Source: Ophioderma brevispina (taxonomy: Eukaryota > Echinodermata > Ophiuroidea > Amphilepidida > Ophiodermatidae). Taken from it: a stretch of DNA of 64,000 nucleotides. The notes below the pieces were generated by a model that ran no database searches, was not told where the DNA came from, and saw only the letters and a list, made by a program, of their open reading frames with translations. Every line of letters begins with the position of its first letter. The first letter of the stretch is position 1. A program made the position numbers and the translations under genes. Where the stretch lies: the NCBI GenBank assembly GCA_023653785.1, contig JAMKCH010005482.1, positions 17,699-81,698 of the forward strand, in the 5' to 3' direction. This document shows positions 24,301-32,205 of this stretch, piece after piece.

Positions 24301-26726
24301 GGGTCCTTCTCCAGAGGCCACTGTACAAAAATGGTCGTTTATGGGGGGGGGGGGGCAAGGATTCTGAGCAAGAGTTCAAAGGAAGAGGGGGGGGGAATTC
24401 ATAACAAGGTTAAATGTGGAAGGCAAGGAAATAAGTTTTTCAGTTAAGTGACCTAGACAAGTAACGGTACTCTCCTTCATATGCATTTTGTCAAAGATTA
24501 ATTAATCAAAATTGATGGATTCTTCGCATAATATTTTTAAAAAATCATAGCTTGACCATTATTTGTGTATCATGCTCAATCAATCCAATTTATATCAAAA
24601 TATTAAATCGGGATCGTTTATGATGATTTATGTCTCAATGGTGAGGAATATTTTGCCTCATCAGCCCCTGCTAGTTCAGCCTTTATTGCAGTGAAGTGAT
24701 AGTATGGAGATGTCACCCAAAGAGTTTAAAATGCCTTTCACTGTTTCAAGTATTGAAACCAGAGCAATAATTTGACACTGGTTTCAACAAAATCTTGTTT
24801 ATTGGATAATTTTCCCCCAGGATAACCTTAAACCTTATTAGGGCTGTAGCTTGTTAATCCTTATAATAAAATAAATACATTGGTGTACATCTGAACACAA
24901 TTTGGCTAGATTTCAGGGATGCAAATTCAAATGCGAGAATCAAATCGACTTGAAATGACAAAACTTAATACATGATTCAATGGGGAAAATTGATTCTCAA
25001 ACATGGATGCTACAAGAATCCCTGTGTGAATCGATTCTGTGATTCTCGTCAAATTTGCATCCCTGGATTTCAAATTATCCCCTGTACTAATTTTACCCCC
25101 TTATTTTACAATGTTGCCCAAATTATAGAGGTTTGACGCAAAGTTCTATTCAGCCACCCCCTTCAAATTATAGAAAACAATTTCCAACCCTACTCTATCT
25201 GATTGGAAATTTCAACAGTTTCAATTAGAGGACACATATCATCAGTATGCAAACCCATGTTTTCTGCCTTAGTAGTTATCTGATTTTCTATTTGACACAT
25301 TACGTAATAATATACTTGTTCATGCATCACATTTATAGGTAAGATCAGGGTAATTCAGTAATTGTGGAAATACATTTCAGAGATTTTGAGGACCCAGTAA
25401 CTAAATCAGGCTTTTTGAAGTACCTGTGATATAAGTATAAGACCTGGAAATTTAATTCCTATCCCATTTTTGGTTTGCATTACAAGTCACAAAACCTCCT
25501 CTGTTGCCTGCAGACGTATTCACAGAAAGTGTGCCTTTTGAATTATGTGTTTCAGCCACAATTGCTACAGATCTGTGATGGAACTAAATGTTTGCAAGAG
25601 GGACCAGGCTGAAAAAAAAACAGCAAAGAAAAAATCACAACTGTTATCTATAGGTTAAAATTTCTTAATGTTCACCGCTGAGGGCGTACGTTGCCAACGT
25701 ACGCGGAGAAATATTACAGTATGTCCACAACAATGAAATGCCACCATTTCTCTTAGTTATTAACACAAATTCTGAAAATACACAAGTTTCAAATAACAGG
25801 ACGAACTTTCAAAATTTACAACTCAGATTTGTTTCAAGCAACAAGAAGTAGCTCAGAGTGGTTAAAAGTGTAATTTTTTTTGGATTATGTCCACAACATG
25901 TCATTTTTGACTTCTTTGTCATATCTACCAAAACCTGATTATTTAGTAAAATTCAGTATTTGTTCATGAAATTACACTGTATTACCTTTGGATGGTGTTT
26001 AATTGTGGCAATTTTGAATTTTGATTAACATATAACTATGGAACTGCCCATGGCACCGACTTCTGAAATATATTACATGTTATTTTTAAGTAAAATAAAA
26101 TGTTGTATATATTTATTAATCATTCCCTGGAGATGGCCAGCGCACGGTAGTGTTAAAAAAAAAACAAAAAAAAAAACCATGTGCGCTTGGCCGGATTCGA
26201 ACCGGCAACCTTCTTGGCCGGTTCAAATCCGGCCAAGCGCACATGTTTTTTTGTTTTTTTCAACACTACTGTGCGCTGGCCATCTCCAGGGAAAGATTAA
26301 TAAATATATACATCCTTGTCTACCTGGAGAACTAAGTAGTTTAAATTTCAAAATAAAATGTTATTTAAAAAAAAATCATAATTTAAATAATGATTTTTCT
26401 TTTACTTTCTTTCTTAGGTATTACAAGGAGAAGTTTGATGACTATCCACCAAATAGGAAAGCACTCATTCCATTTCTACTTTTTTTTTTTTTTTTTTTTT
26501 CAAAAACTACCGTGCGCGGCCATCTCCAGGTGAAAGATTAATAAATATATACATCCTTGTCTACCGGAGAAACTAAGTAGTTTACATTTCAAAAGAAAAT
26601 GTTATTAAAAAAAAAAATCTTATTTAAATAATGATTGTTCTTTTACTTTCTTTCTTAGGTATTCAAGGAGAAGTGTGAGGGACTAGCCACCAAATAGGAA
26701 AGCACTCCATTCCATTTCTACTGTAA
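2974..26726 (+). CDS. SRD5A1: Steroid 5-alpha-reductase (SRD5A1/2-like), five-exon gene, frames broken
   Basis: This entry gives the whole locus; exons are listed separately. Family members are ER-membrane enzymes that use NADPH to reduce the 4,5 double bond of 3-oxo-4-ene steroids. Five segments on the + strand match successive parts of the family in the right order: WVVQEL (exon 1), FSLLTRGKP (exon 2), GMAINIHDD (exon 3), GMFDVAGA with EWIGY (exon 4), and YYKEKFDDYPPNRKALIPF (exon 5). Boundaries fall where vertebrate SRD5A1/2 exons end, with GT donors and AG acceptors. Introns are about 2.5, 16.2, 1.6 and 2.3 kb. Most exons need indels of one to a few bases to read through. The few in-frame stops I noticed all lie just past such a shift, which favours consensus error over old decay, though a pseudogene is possible. 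Whether it is SRD5A1 or SRD5A2 cannot be decided; the symbol names the nearest family. Confidence 0.8.
3315..5848 (+). other. SRD5A intron 1
   Basis: This is non-coding. It holds the inverted minisatellite at 3417-4480 and an A-rich low-complexity stretch near 5215-5235. Around 5280-5650 there is a copy of the repeat family also found at 34.11-36.0 kb and 44.76-45.1 kb (shared TAATGACTA and TTAGGTnGCTTC segments). I found no exon in it. Confidence 0.6.
3417..4480. repeat. Inverted minisatellite, TTTTCTCTGGATAAACAG units
   Basis: Left of about 3960 the DNA is a tandem array whose clearest block (3655-3775) repeats TTTTCTCTGGATAAACAG every 18 bp or so with few changes. Right of about 4000 the same unit occurs in reverse complement (GTTTATCAAGAGAAAAACTG). 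The whole is therefore a kilobase-scale imperfect palindrome of tandem repeats. The - strand of the left half gives an open frame of repeated YPEKTV. That frame is a by-product of the 18-bp period and not a gene. Confidence 0.85.
5849..6010 (+). CDS. SRD5A1: SRD5A exon 2
   Basis: The acceptor follows a T-rich tract (TTTTTTCGCCCAG) and the donor is ATCATTG|GTAAAT. The reading begins CIFSLLTRGKPT, equivalent to human VYSLLNRGRPYP. After a shift it continues with an FC..NG segment, then MQGDYNPVCRYDVNWGHSP and KFIIG, matching the exon's usual ..NGYLQ..DW..D.RF..G end. Length is 162 bp, close to the usual family exon. Two or three single-base shifts are needed. The donor interrupts a Gly codon, the same phase as in vertebrates. 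Confidence 0.8.
6030..6180. repeat. Dispersed repeat copy (partner at 8818-8990)
   Basis: Both copies run from a CAGGATAGG/CAGGTAGGG start through a GGGGAGGCTTGG/GGGGGGCTTGGG segment and TTTGCA, to GGCTTCTGAGC followed by AAA. Similarity is moderate and not continuous. No ORF of interest. It starts within 20 bp of the SRD5A exon 2 donor. Confidence 0.6.
7330..8800. repeat. Degenerate tandem repeats (AATGGCCCTTTAAT and AACTCATCAATGAACTCC types)
   Basis: From 7330 to 7650 variants of TAATGGCCCTTTAATTGG recur every 25-45 bp. From 7690 to 8370 the unit changes to ACATAACTCATCAATGAACTCCATAACTCACC-like blocks of roughly 50-70 bp. From 8380 to 8800 the first type returns (TGCCCCTTTAAT). The sequence is compositionally skewed and has no plausible ORF. 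Confidence 0.65.
8818..9000. repeat. Dispersed repeat copy (partner at 6030-6180)
   Basis: It shares the GGCTTGGGA, GAATTTGCA and GGCTTCTGAGCCAAAATTT segments with 6030-6180. Open frames on both strands here follow its skewed composition and match nothing I know. Confidence 0.55.
9300..9600. repeat. Dispersed repeat with internal CA microsatellite, copy 1
   Basis: The order is TAATTACTTATTTTTGAC, ACACCTACAAACATGACAGC, CAGACAGGCATACAGACA, an (AC)n-rich block, then GGAAAGGTTAGTGGAT and TTTTACTGGGGTAG. The same order occurs at 16700-17035, so the microsatellite is an internal part of a mobile or duplicated unit of about 330 bp. Confidence 0.75.
10605..10760. repeat. Left end of a TTAA-type dispersed repeat
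   Basis: TTAAAGGTGGATGGCCCATTTG opens this segment, followed by GGATTAG, CTGGCC and CACTCCAAAACCA. The same order occurs at 22965-23060 (TTAAAAGGGGATGGCCCGC, then TTGGCC and CACTCCAAAACCA). A reverse-complement end lies near 46830. I could not place the other end. Confidence 0.5.
11640..13650 (-). pseudogene. Decayed non-LTR retrotransposon (reverse transcriptase)
   Basis: Read on the - strand, broken frames carry reverse-transcriptase landmarks in order. FDTIAHKQLLIRLK lies near 12600. A SISVD segment followed by GSCGVPQG lies near 12500-12440. An ADDS-like remnant follows near 12350. LHWLPILNRL lies near 11800, typical of the region after the RT core in CR1/L2/jockey-like elements. Upstream sequence to about 13650 has matching composition and probably encodes the N-terminal side. 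Many frameshifts and stops show it is dead. The exact clade and ends cannot be set from the sequence alone. Confidence 0.65.
13740..14340 (-). pseudogene. C-terminal fragment of a second non-LTR retrotransposon
   Basis: On the - strand, two overlapping frames give LSKLDAIQRGA, then FHRMFYGQAPDS, and finally LQSFKRRLIAIV before a stop at 13754. This is the usual C-terminal pattern of LINE pol proteins (LD.IQ..A, ..YGQAP, SFK). The first part is YKSMVQSNMDMQ in a shifted frame. It lies 5' of the 11.6-13.65 kb fragment on the same strand. Both have their own C-terminal part, so they are separate insertions. Confidence 0.65.
14340..16350. other. Intronic stretch without recognised gene
   Basis: Short open frames on both strands (for example at 14396-14775 and 15877-16350) match nothing I recognise. 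The 15900-16300 part is GC-richer than its surroundings. ATGGCGGCCATTT-like words recur near 9835, 15080 and 15250. Confidence 0.4.
16365..16710 (+). repeat. TTAA-type dispersed repeat, copy 1 of 3
   Basis: It starts TTAAAGGGGCATTCATGATC. It continues through GAACCATTAGCC, GACAGAATTACAGCACCGTA, CACAAAACTGCAAGAATCGG, and CTCAAGGATA.CTA.TGA.CAATGAATA. Copies lie inverted at 28010-28300 and, lacking the first end, at 36055-36310. The inverted copy ends ATGCCCCTTTAA, which confirms a TTAAAGGGGCAT terminus. Confidence 0.75.
16700..17035. repeat. Dispersed repeat with internal CA microsatellite, copy 2
   Basis: It has the same segment order as 9300-9600: TTAATTACTTATTTTTGAC, ACACCTACAAACATTACAGC, the AC-rich block, GGAAAGGTTAGTGGAT, TTTTACTGGGGTAG. 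A 14-base G run near 16762 is unique to this copy. Confidence 0.75.
17215..17900 (+). repeat. Tandem array of about 173-bp units
   Basis: GGTGGAAAGTGGATTTAAAGGGGAATTACCCGATTT-like cores, none identical, begin near 17333, 17506, 17681 and 17851. The period is therefore about 170-175 bp. Between the cores are related ATCCACTAATATGAC segments. The stretch before the first core (TAGGGGATCC to CAGATACACTAA) is found inverted at 20700-20810. Confidence 0.75.
18930..19560 (+). pseudogene. 3' end of a decayed CR1/L2-like LINE
   Basis: On the + strand, scattered frames contain RIRYKI near 19170 and LTLDMRE near 19350, followed by a STQSL segment. These match the RI.YKIL and LP..R...S...FK pattern at LINE pol C-termini. 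The 3' untranslated part ends with a GTAAGGCGATGTG..GTAGAGCACC region and ATTATTATT repeats at 19540, a common CR1/L2 tail. The 5' part is missing. Confidence 0.55.
20620..20810 (-). repeat. Inverted partner of the 17.2 kb array unit
   Basis: The reverse complement runs AGGGGATCC, AGATACACTAA, TTCGAGTGTGCTGATT, CCATGCAAA, GGTGGAAAGTGG. This is the same order as 17222-17350. Together they bracket 3.6 kb of intron in inverted orientation. Confidence 0.7.
21511..21990 (+). mobile_element. tRNA-derived SINE (older copy)
   Basis: A polymerase III A box (GGCGACGAGCGGTTAAGGG, near 21523) and B box (GGTTCAAGCCC, near 21582) are about 60 bp apart, as in a tRNA with a long variable arm. Further on, GTCATGTAAAGCTGTGGGTC followed by CCGTGT resembles the GGACGTTAAGCC..CAGTCCCGTGT segment of the 42.26 kb SINE. 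Flanks TTTATATTGAAATATA (21492) and TTTATATTTCAAAATATA (21989) look like a worn target-site duplication. Length is about 480 bp, close to the other copy. Confidence 0.7.
22237..22334 (+). CDS. SRD5A1: SRD5A exon 3 (cofactor-binding region)
   Basis: The acceptor is TTTTTACCCATACAG and the donor CCAAGAG|GTAGAT. The first half reads LLTGMAINIHDD, the family's GM.INIHSD cofactor-side motif. In another frame the second half gives LLRN, then KPGE and GYK-like codons, matching LRNLRKPGDTGYKIPRG of human SRD5A1. The exon is 98 bp against about 102 in vertebrates. The shortfall agrees with about four missing bases seen in the alignment. Confidence 0.8.
22335..23933 (+). other. SRD5A intron 3
   Basis: 22430-22870 is a TGACCT-rich dispersed repeat (TTGACCTCACATGACCTTTTGACC) with relatives near 36.56-37.29 and 47.7 kb. 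22965-23060 resembles 10605-10700. 23080-23300 is a GGGGGG / AAAAGTGGACCTTTT-rich block. No exon is seen. Confidence 0.5.
23934..24073 (+). CDS. SRD5A1: SRD5A exon 4
   Basis: The acceptor is TCTCTTTTCCAAG and the donor CCTCATAG|GTTAAG. The reading gives GMFDVAGA, then in shifted frames FLGEV, EWIGY, AIASWNLPTAA, FAMF and SMATSNPPH. This matches human G(L/M)FEYV.AAN(Y/F)(F/L)GE..EW.GYALA(S/T)W....AFAF. The EW pair and the NFLGE block are hallmarks of the family. About four small indels break the frame. No substitution-type stop is needed to explain the loss. Confidence 0.85.
24074..26113 (+). other. SRD5A intron 4, first part
   Basis: It includes poly-C/poly-G runs at 24190-24400. A hairpin-like stretch near 25685-25705 reads GCGTACGTTGCCAACGTACGC. 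The rest is plain AT-rich sequence without a recognised element. Confidence 0.45.
26114..26318. repeat. Palindrome centred on two tRNA-like T-arms
   Basis: Arms of about 95-100 bp meet at a 10-nt loop (26207-26216). The inner 29 bp of each arm (26178-26206 and 26217-26245) has one mismatch. On its own strand each inner arm reads GCCGGTTCAAATCC (or TTCGAATCC) then GGCCAAGCGCACA, which is a T-stem, TTC loop and acceptor-strand arrangement with a B box. Outer parts contain A/T runs and GTGCGCTGGCCATCTCCAGG. The arms differ at several positions, so this is not a simple read-through chimera. Confidence 0.8.
26418..26480 (+). CDS. SRD5A1: SRD5A exon 5, copy 1 (C-terminus)
   Basis: The acceptor is TTTACTTTCTTTCTTAG. 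The reading YYKEKFDDYPPNRKALIPFL is clean and matches the human SRD5A2 C-terminus (RFYLKMFEDYPKSRKALIPFIF) in nearly every key residue. The stop codon is missing because the sequence runs into about 22 T residues at 26480. A second, damaged copy with the stop follows at 26659. Confidence 0.85.
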
Positions 26727-26730
26727 TGGA
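26500..26730 (+). repeat. Tandem second copy of the exon 5 region
   Basis: 26500-26726 repeats 26262-26480: TGCGC.GGCCATCTCCAGG, the AATAAATATATACATCCTTG stretch, the GAACTAAGTAGTTT region, the TTTCTTTCTTAGGTATT acceptor and the exon. Differences are mainly one- and two-base indels. A poly-T run joins the copies. A true tandem duplication or two haplotypes placed end to end would look the same. Confidence 0.85.
26659..26726 (+). CDS. SRD5A1: SRD5A exon 5, copy 2 with stop codon
   Basis: The same acceptor is present. Relative to copy 1 there is a one-base loss after GTATT, several changes in the middle (GTGTGAGGGACTAGCC for GTTTGATGACTATCC) and one extra C before ATTCC. The end reads ATT CCA TTT CTA CTG TAA, giving the usual IPFLL terminus with a stop at 26724-26726, which copy 1 lacks. 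Confidence 0.75.
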
Positions 26731-28009
26731 TAGATACCCCAAAAATAATAATTATTATATTTCTAAGAATTGACTGTTTTGTAATGTAATTGACAGCTTC
26801 ATGCCAATGAATATTATGTGGACATCAGTATTACTTCACTTTACAACAAGGCAGGTCTTTAAATCATCACACGTCTCCCAATATCTACCTCGAAGTACTA
26901 GAAATGTGTACCAAGTGTGACTGAGAAGTACCTATTCACTTTCTCTTCTAGGAAAAGGTGCCGATTCCTACCTATTCCTACCCAAAATGTTTCAAAAGGT
27001 GCATGCATGACCTGATTGACAACCTCATCGCCACTTTACCCAGCAAAATATTGAGATTAAGATTAATCTTAAAGGCGGACTCAGATTTTCCCGATGAGGG
27101 CACACTCAATGTTCAAACAAATCCTGTTTTTCATATACATTATGCTAGTCCATATACTAAGCACTGTGTGAAATAACTAAGCTCAAATCGATGTCCTTCA
27201 TATAGAAATCCAGCTTTGTTCCTAAATTCTGGATCCGCAATTTTTGTTATACACGGTATTCTGTGCACTTTCTACTGGGGCATAATGTTTACTGCCATAA
27301 AAACGGAAAATCCGATTCAGCTCTAACTTGGAATTGAGCATTTTAGGTGGTATCTTTGTTTTTAGATGATTATTTTTTAAATACTACACAAAGATCTTTC
27401 AAAATCTCTGAGTCAGCCTTTATATCAGAGTTTTTTTACTCTAACATAGTGCTGTGCCTGTGTGATATGATGCGATAGATCCGGCACATACTGTGCGTAT
27501 TGTTTGACGCTGTACCGTGTGATATCGTCTCCTATCACATGGCTAGGAACCAATGAATTGCGTAAACAATCGCCAGTGTTTAAGAATTTTGGGACTTTGT
27601 CTAGTATTTTTTGAAAACCAGCAAATGTTAACTTCAAGCCTACTGCTTGTAATGCAGAATGTTTCACATTTCTGTTCTCATGCACTATAGAGGGCATCCT
27701 TCTTTCCTTATCCAGTGATGTCCTTTGCCTGGCATTTTCAGTCCTGTTACATTGCTTTTAAATATTTTGATTCATTGAGAATGTTGCCATATTGAATATG
27801 CGAGTTAAAGAGTCAATATTGCACCTTTGAAAAATATTGCGCCTTCACGATTTTTCAAAATTGAATATTCTTGCATGTTTAATGCTTTTATAAACATTAG
27901 CCCTTACCTTAAATGATTAAGACCAAATCACCGCCCTTAACGTTTTATATTAATGACTTAGGCGGCCTTTTATCAGCGACTCGGAAAGCATTTAACACAA
28001 GAAACACAT

Positions 28010-28300
28010 GCCAGAGTTTTTTTTCCATGGCATGCCCCCATTACCACCGTTCTGTGACCTTGGTTTTGTGGTTTGAGTCAAATTGCTTTTCCCACGGATC
28101 CCAAATACTACGTGCTGTAATTTCTGTCCGTTCGGACGAAAATCCAAATTGAAATTTCTTACAGATGCGACTGAAATTGCACGTAAGATTGGGCACACGT
28201 GGACATAGGCTAACGGTTCAGAGGATATAAAAAACATCAACATCTTTAGGGCAATCGGGGGGACGATGCTGTTGATCACGAAATGCCCCTTTAAGTTGGC
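28010..28300 (-). repeat. TTAA-type dispersed repeat, copy 2 (inverted)
   Basis: Its reverse complement opens CTTAAAGGGGCATTTCGTGATC. It passes through GAACCGTTAGCC, CAATCTTACGTGCAATTTC and CAGAAATTACAGCA to the TTTGAGCTGATCCC-like area. This is the same order as 16365-16600. Confidence 0.7.
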
Positions 28301-28532
28301 TACAAATACCTCTGTTTTGAGCCTTATTAATGTCCCTGGTTTGGGGTAGGTTATTGATGTGTAATATATCCTATCTTCCAATGGCCTAGGAGACTATCAT
28401 TTTGCGAGCAACTTGAAGGAAATTTCAAGATTTTTGTGAAAATGTGCAATGCCCTGCTTACATCACTCACCTGTATTGGCCAGTTATTGAAAGGGGAACT
28501 AAACCTAAAAGAGCAAAAACCTATGTTTTTAT

Positions 28533-28600
28533 ATATAATATAAAATATATATATATCGATATATATATAATATAGATATATATATATATATATTCTATAT
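28533..28600. repeat. TA-rich microsatellite
   Basis: The stretch is an almost pure alternation of TA with ATCGAT and TAATAT interruptions. It is low complexity with no other signal. Confidence 0.9.
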
Positions 28601-29310
28601 GAATAATAAATCATACTCTATAGAGTAATTATTTCTATCCCTCAAACCCATTCCCTCTCAAATTAGAAGTATTAATTAGGTGTTCAAAAGTGAATCCATT
28701 TTGACTTGGATGATGTAGCCTGAGCCCATGCAGGCCTCCTATATTACGAAGCACATGTAACATCAAAACAGCCTATTTTAGTGATGAGGCGGCGATCCAA
28801 GGTTTTTATCTTACTTTTTGTTTGGTCTTTTACATTTTTTTTTCTTTAAGTTCCCTTTGTTTAGTTTTTGGTGTTAGAAGGCTTCTCTTTAATATTTAGT
28901 GCTTATGTCAGCACTATTGGGGCTCTTGCCGGTGTTTTTTTGCCAAATGTATACATAAATTCCAACTGCATTTTAAGTGGCAGAAAAGCAATAGACAGAT
29001 GCACATTGCAATATCGTGTGTGACCAGATATCTTATCGGATTTAAAGCAAGTTCAAATAAAATCTTCTACTTCAAAAGTGAATGGTACAATGAATGGCAG
29101 AATCTGTTTTCAGTCGGTTGTTTGCTAATAGACATGTAGACCTACAAAATGCTCACTAGGAATCAGAATTATCCTACTTATTAACCAATTGAGCTTAAGC
29201 AAATGCATGTTCTGTATATAACATCCGAGCAATACACATGGAATGTTTTGGATAGCCGCAATTCACCATTAGAAATGTGTTTACATGTATTTCATGTGGG
29301 AAACCTGCAT

Positions 29311-29505
29311 GCAGTGGCGTAGCCAGGTGGGGGCAAGGGCCAGAGTTCCCCCTCTGAAAAAAATTTTGAGGGGAAATGGGAATAAAAGATGATATGGATA
29401 TTCATGTTCGCCCGGGAATTTTTGCTTGTGATCGGACATTTGTTGCACCTACTACCGAGAACTTGCCCCCTTGGAACCACCGGCCTGGCTACGTGCCGCC
29501 TGCCT
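29311..29505. repeat. Short TIR-like element (GGCGTAGCCAGG ends)
   Basis: GTGGCGTAGCCAGGTGGGGGC at 29313 has an inverted counterpart near 29475 (CACCGGCCTGGCTACGTGCC). Between them lie CCCCCTCTG and GAACTTGCCCCC, also complementary in part. Length of about 190 bp and no coding capacity suggest a MITE. Confidence 0.5.
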
Positions 29506-31732
29506 TGTATGACTGTTTCACCGGCACTCTGGTGGGCTCGGCTATGTTATCAAAAGTCAAAATGGATACACCCATGAACACTAAATTAATACTTTTATTT
29601 TTAGAGGGAATGTTTGAGAGACTGAAATTACTTCTATTTGAACTTTCATATATGTATATAAACATATGCTGATTGAATATTTAGGGTTTTGTTCCCCTTT
29701 AATGGTCGTTTGGGTCCATTAACCTTTGCATAATTTACCAATTCTGCAAAATGATAAATGAAATCTAGATGTTTAGCTGGGGGGGTACTCAACACAAAAT
29801 TGCGTACAGGTGTGCGTCAACCACCGGGTAAAAAAAAAAATTGACCCATGTTTATAGTGACCAAATTGTACAAAAATATGATCCATTTATATAGCTGGTT
29901 CTGAAATTTTGACCCATTTATATAGTTAGCTTTGAAATTTCGCACCATTTTCATTGTGATTTTACCAAAAATCGGAAACACCGACCCCATTTTCATAGTA
30001 AATTATGACCAAAAACTGCAAAATAGACATTTAGATAGTAGCAATGACCTACAAAACAACCCATGTATATAGCAGCATGGTCATAAGGGGTGAAAATGTG
30101 ACCCATATCGGCAGCACATATGTACCAACCTTTTTCCACTGAGTACACCCACCCAGATTTAGCTAACAGCTATAATAATATCTGTAAATGTTCTTATACT
30201 TTACAATAATATGGACATAATCAAATCACCTTATGGTGGGATTACCATTTTGCCTGATGTTAAAACAGTTTCACTGTGTGAGTGCAATCACCCATGCATA
30301 TCCTATGAAAACATGCCTCCATATGCATAAGTTATGAGCCCATTGAATAATGCACCAATTTTGGCCAGAAAACAGCTTTTAAAATTGTTCTTTAGCCCAG
30401 TGGTATAACATCAAATTATTTCAACCTTGAATCCTTGCTGCTAATGTGTCTTCCTCCTCTTGGGATAATCTTGATTTTATAAATACTGTAATATGCTGTT
30501 GATTTCAATTTGAGTAATTTGAATCGTGGTGCATTGAGCCGTTTTTTGGTGTTTTGTTGATTGTATGTCCTTATCTTAGATGAGGTGTACATAACTTTCA
30601 GGGGTGACCCCAGTCTGGTCTTATTGGTCTTTTGGTCAACTCCTCCATAAATTTTGTCTATGTAATTTGCTTTTGTGTAACATGATTTTTATGGAAATAA
30701 AGTTTAAGTTGATATCAAGAAAACTACAGCAAGTTGAAATAGTTGCTTTAATGTGGTTCTTATTTTGGACTTGGATTTCTCTAAAAAGGAGTACATTTTG
30801 GTAACTTCGAAGTACTATTGAACAAAATTGTATTGTTGTCCAAGGGATTGAACACTGTTTACCACTGATCAAATGCATTCTAAAGCCACTTCAACTTTTT
30901 AGCCTATTCTTAAAAATTACCAAACTAATGATAACAGGTGTTAATAAATGTACTTTTTACGTAAAAAGGTTTTACGTGCAAATGATAGTCTAGGCCATTG
31001 GAAGAATAGAGATATATTTTACACATAAAAATAACATACCCCAAAACAAACAGGAACATTAATAAGAGGCTAAAGACATCCAGGTAATTTGCAGGCCAAC
31101 AATAAGTTTGCCATAACTTTAATCAACCAATGTCTATTACATGAATATCATAGACTCGTACTAATTGATATTAAAACCACAAAGGTCACCAGGGTCACAA
31201 TGGTCAAAAAACAGGGTTCAAGCCATGGGAATCAGGCTCTGGCCTGATCAGCCTCCATAAGTGCGCTGATTTGGTCTTAAACATTTCAGGGCTAATGTAT
31301 ATAAAAGCTTACAACCATGCAAAAATATCCATTTTGAAAGTCTCTTTAAAGGTTCCAGGAAATGAGATGATAAACCTACTCCAAATCTTTATGGGACAAT
31401 CCATTCCAATAAACAGGGCCAGAAAAAAGAATACACTACCAGTGACATCATTAGTGAAACTATTGATTTTCAGTCAGTGTCATGAATAGATTCACACCAG
31501 TCACCTGGAATTTTCTATTACTCTCTGAAAAATCACTAATGATGTCATCACCAACCCAAATATTGAATGCTTTCTGGTCCCTCCTTGTAGACTTGACACA
31601 AACCACATTCTATTTGCATTTCCTGGGACCTTTAAATTAAATACTATATACTGACATGTTACTAATTTGACCTTGTCACATATGTAATTCACAAATACAC
31701 ATATGCAAGAATATGAGACAAAATCAATATAG

Positions 31733-32205
31733 TTAACACTTTCCCTGGACCTGTGCTAGGCACATTCATGGGCCTCACACACGGGTTGGTACATTTACTG
31801 CACCCACTTGCCTGCTCCCAGTCGAATTCAGCAGCCTTGACGGAATAAAGTGCACATGATACTGTACTTTATTCCATCAAGGCTGCTCAATTCAACTGGG
31901 AGCAGACAAAGTGGGTGCAGTAAATTTTCCAACCCCCCACACACCAGGGACTTTGGGGATAAGATTGGCAATTACTGACCTCCCGTCGGCAAACGTGTGG
32001 GCACACGAGCTGATATCGGGTTGCAGTTTCATTGTAAAATGGCCTCGAGGCGAGACGCTCTGGCTAGAAAATTAGGGCGGTCTGTGGTCAGAATTGCTGT
32101 CTCCCTAGTTTTGAGTAATGATTCAACTTGACTGCCCTCAAACCATAGAACCGCTGAAGTGAATCTGGGCTAGAAGTAGCCCAAAGTATGGGGAAAGGGT
32201 TAAAG
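31733..32205 (+). repeat. Dispersed repeat (CACCAGGGACTTT family), copy 1
   Basis: The copy reads CACTTTCCCTGGACC, then GGGCCTCACACAC, then an inserted hairpin at 31783-31938, then CACCAGGGACTTTGGGGATA, GTCGGCAAACGTGTGGGCA, CGAGCTGATA, GGCCTCGAGG, GAACCGCTGAAGTGAATC and GGGCTAGAAG. The same order without the hairpin lies at 41148-41453. Confidence 0.85.
31783..31938. mobile_element. 156-bp hairpin MITE with ACACAC target duplication
   Basis: The arms are near-complete inverted repeats. GGGTTGGTACATTTACTGCA at the left end pairs with TGCAGTAAATTTTCCAACCC at the right end. CTGCTCCCAGT pairs with ACTGGGAGCAG. The inner part is GGAATAAAGT..ACTTTATTCC. ACACAC flanks both sides (31777-31782, 31939-31944), while the homologous empty site at 41.18 kb has a single copy. 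A diverged relative with the same core lies at 62909-63013. Confidence 0.85.

Larger units (their letters stand above)
26727..31740. other. 3' flank of SRD5A and intergenic region
   Basis: This is mostly AT-rich sequence with no convincing exon. It contains an inverted TTAA-type repeat copy (28010-28300), a TA microsatellite (28533-28600) and a TIR-like pair at 29311-29505. 29780-30150 has repeated ACCCATTTATATAG words (CCATTTATATAGCTGG, CCATTTATATAGTTAG, CCATTTTCATAG). The 90-codon - strand frame at 27425-27697 matches nothing I know. Confidence 0.45.

Noticed and set aside
27425..27697. 90-codon - strand frame (FLNTGDCLRNSLVPSHVIGD)
   Set aside because: It is continuous and of fairly protein-like composition, but I recognise no family and see no convincing splice partners. 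Left unannotated.
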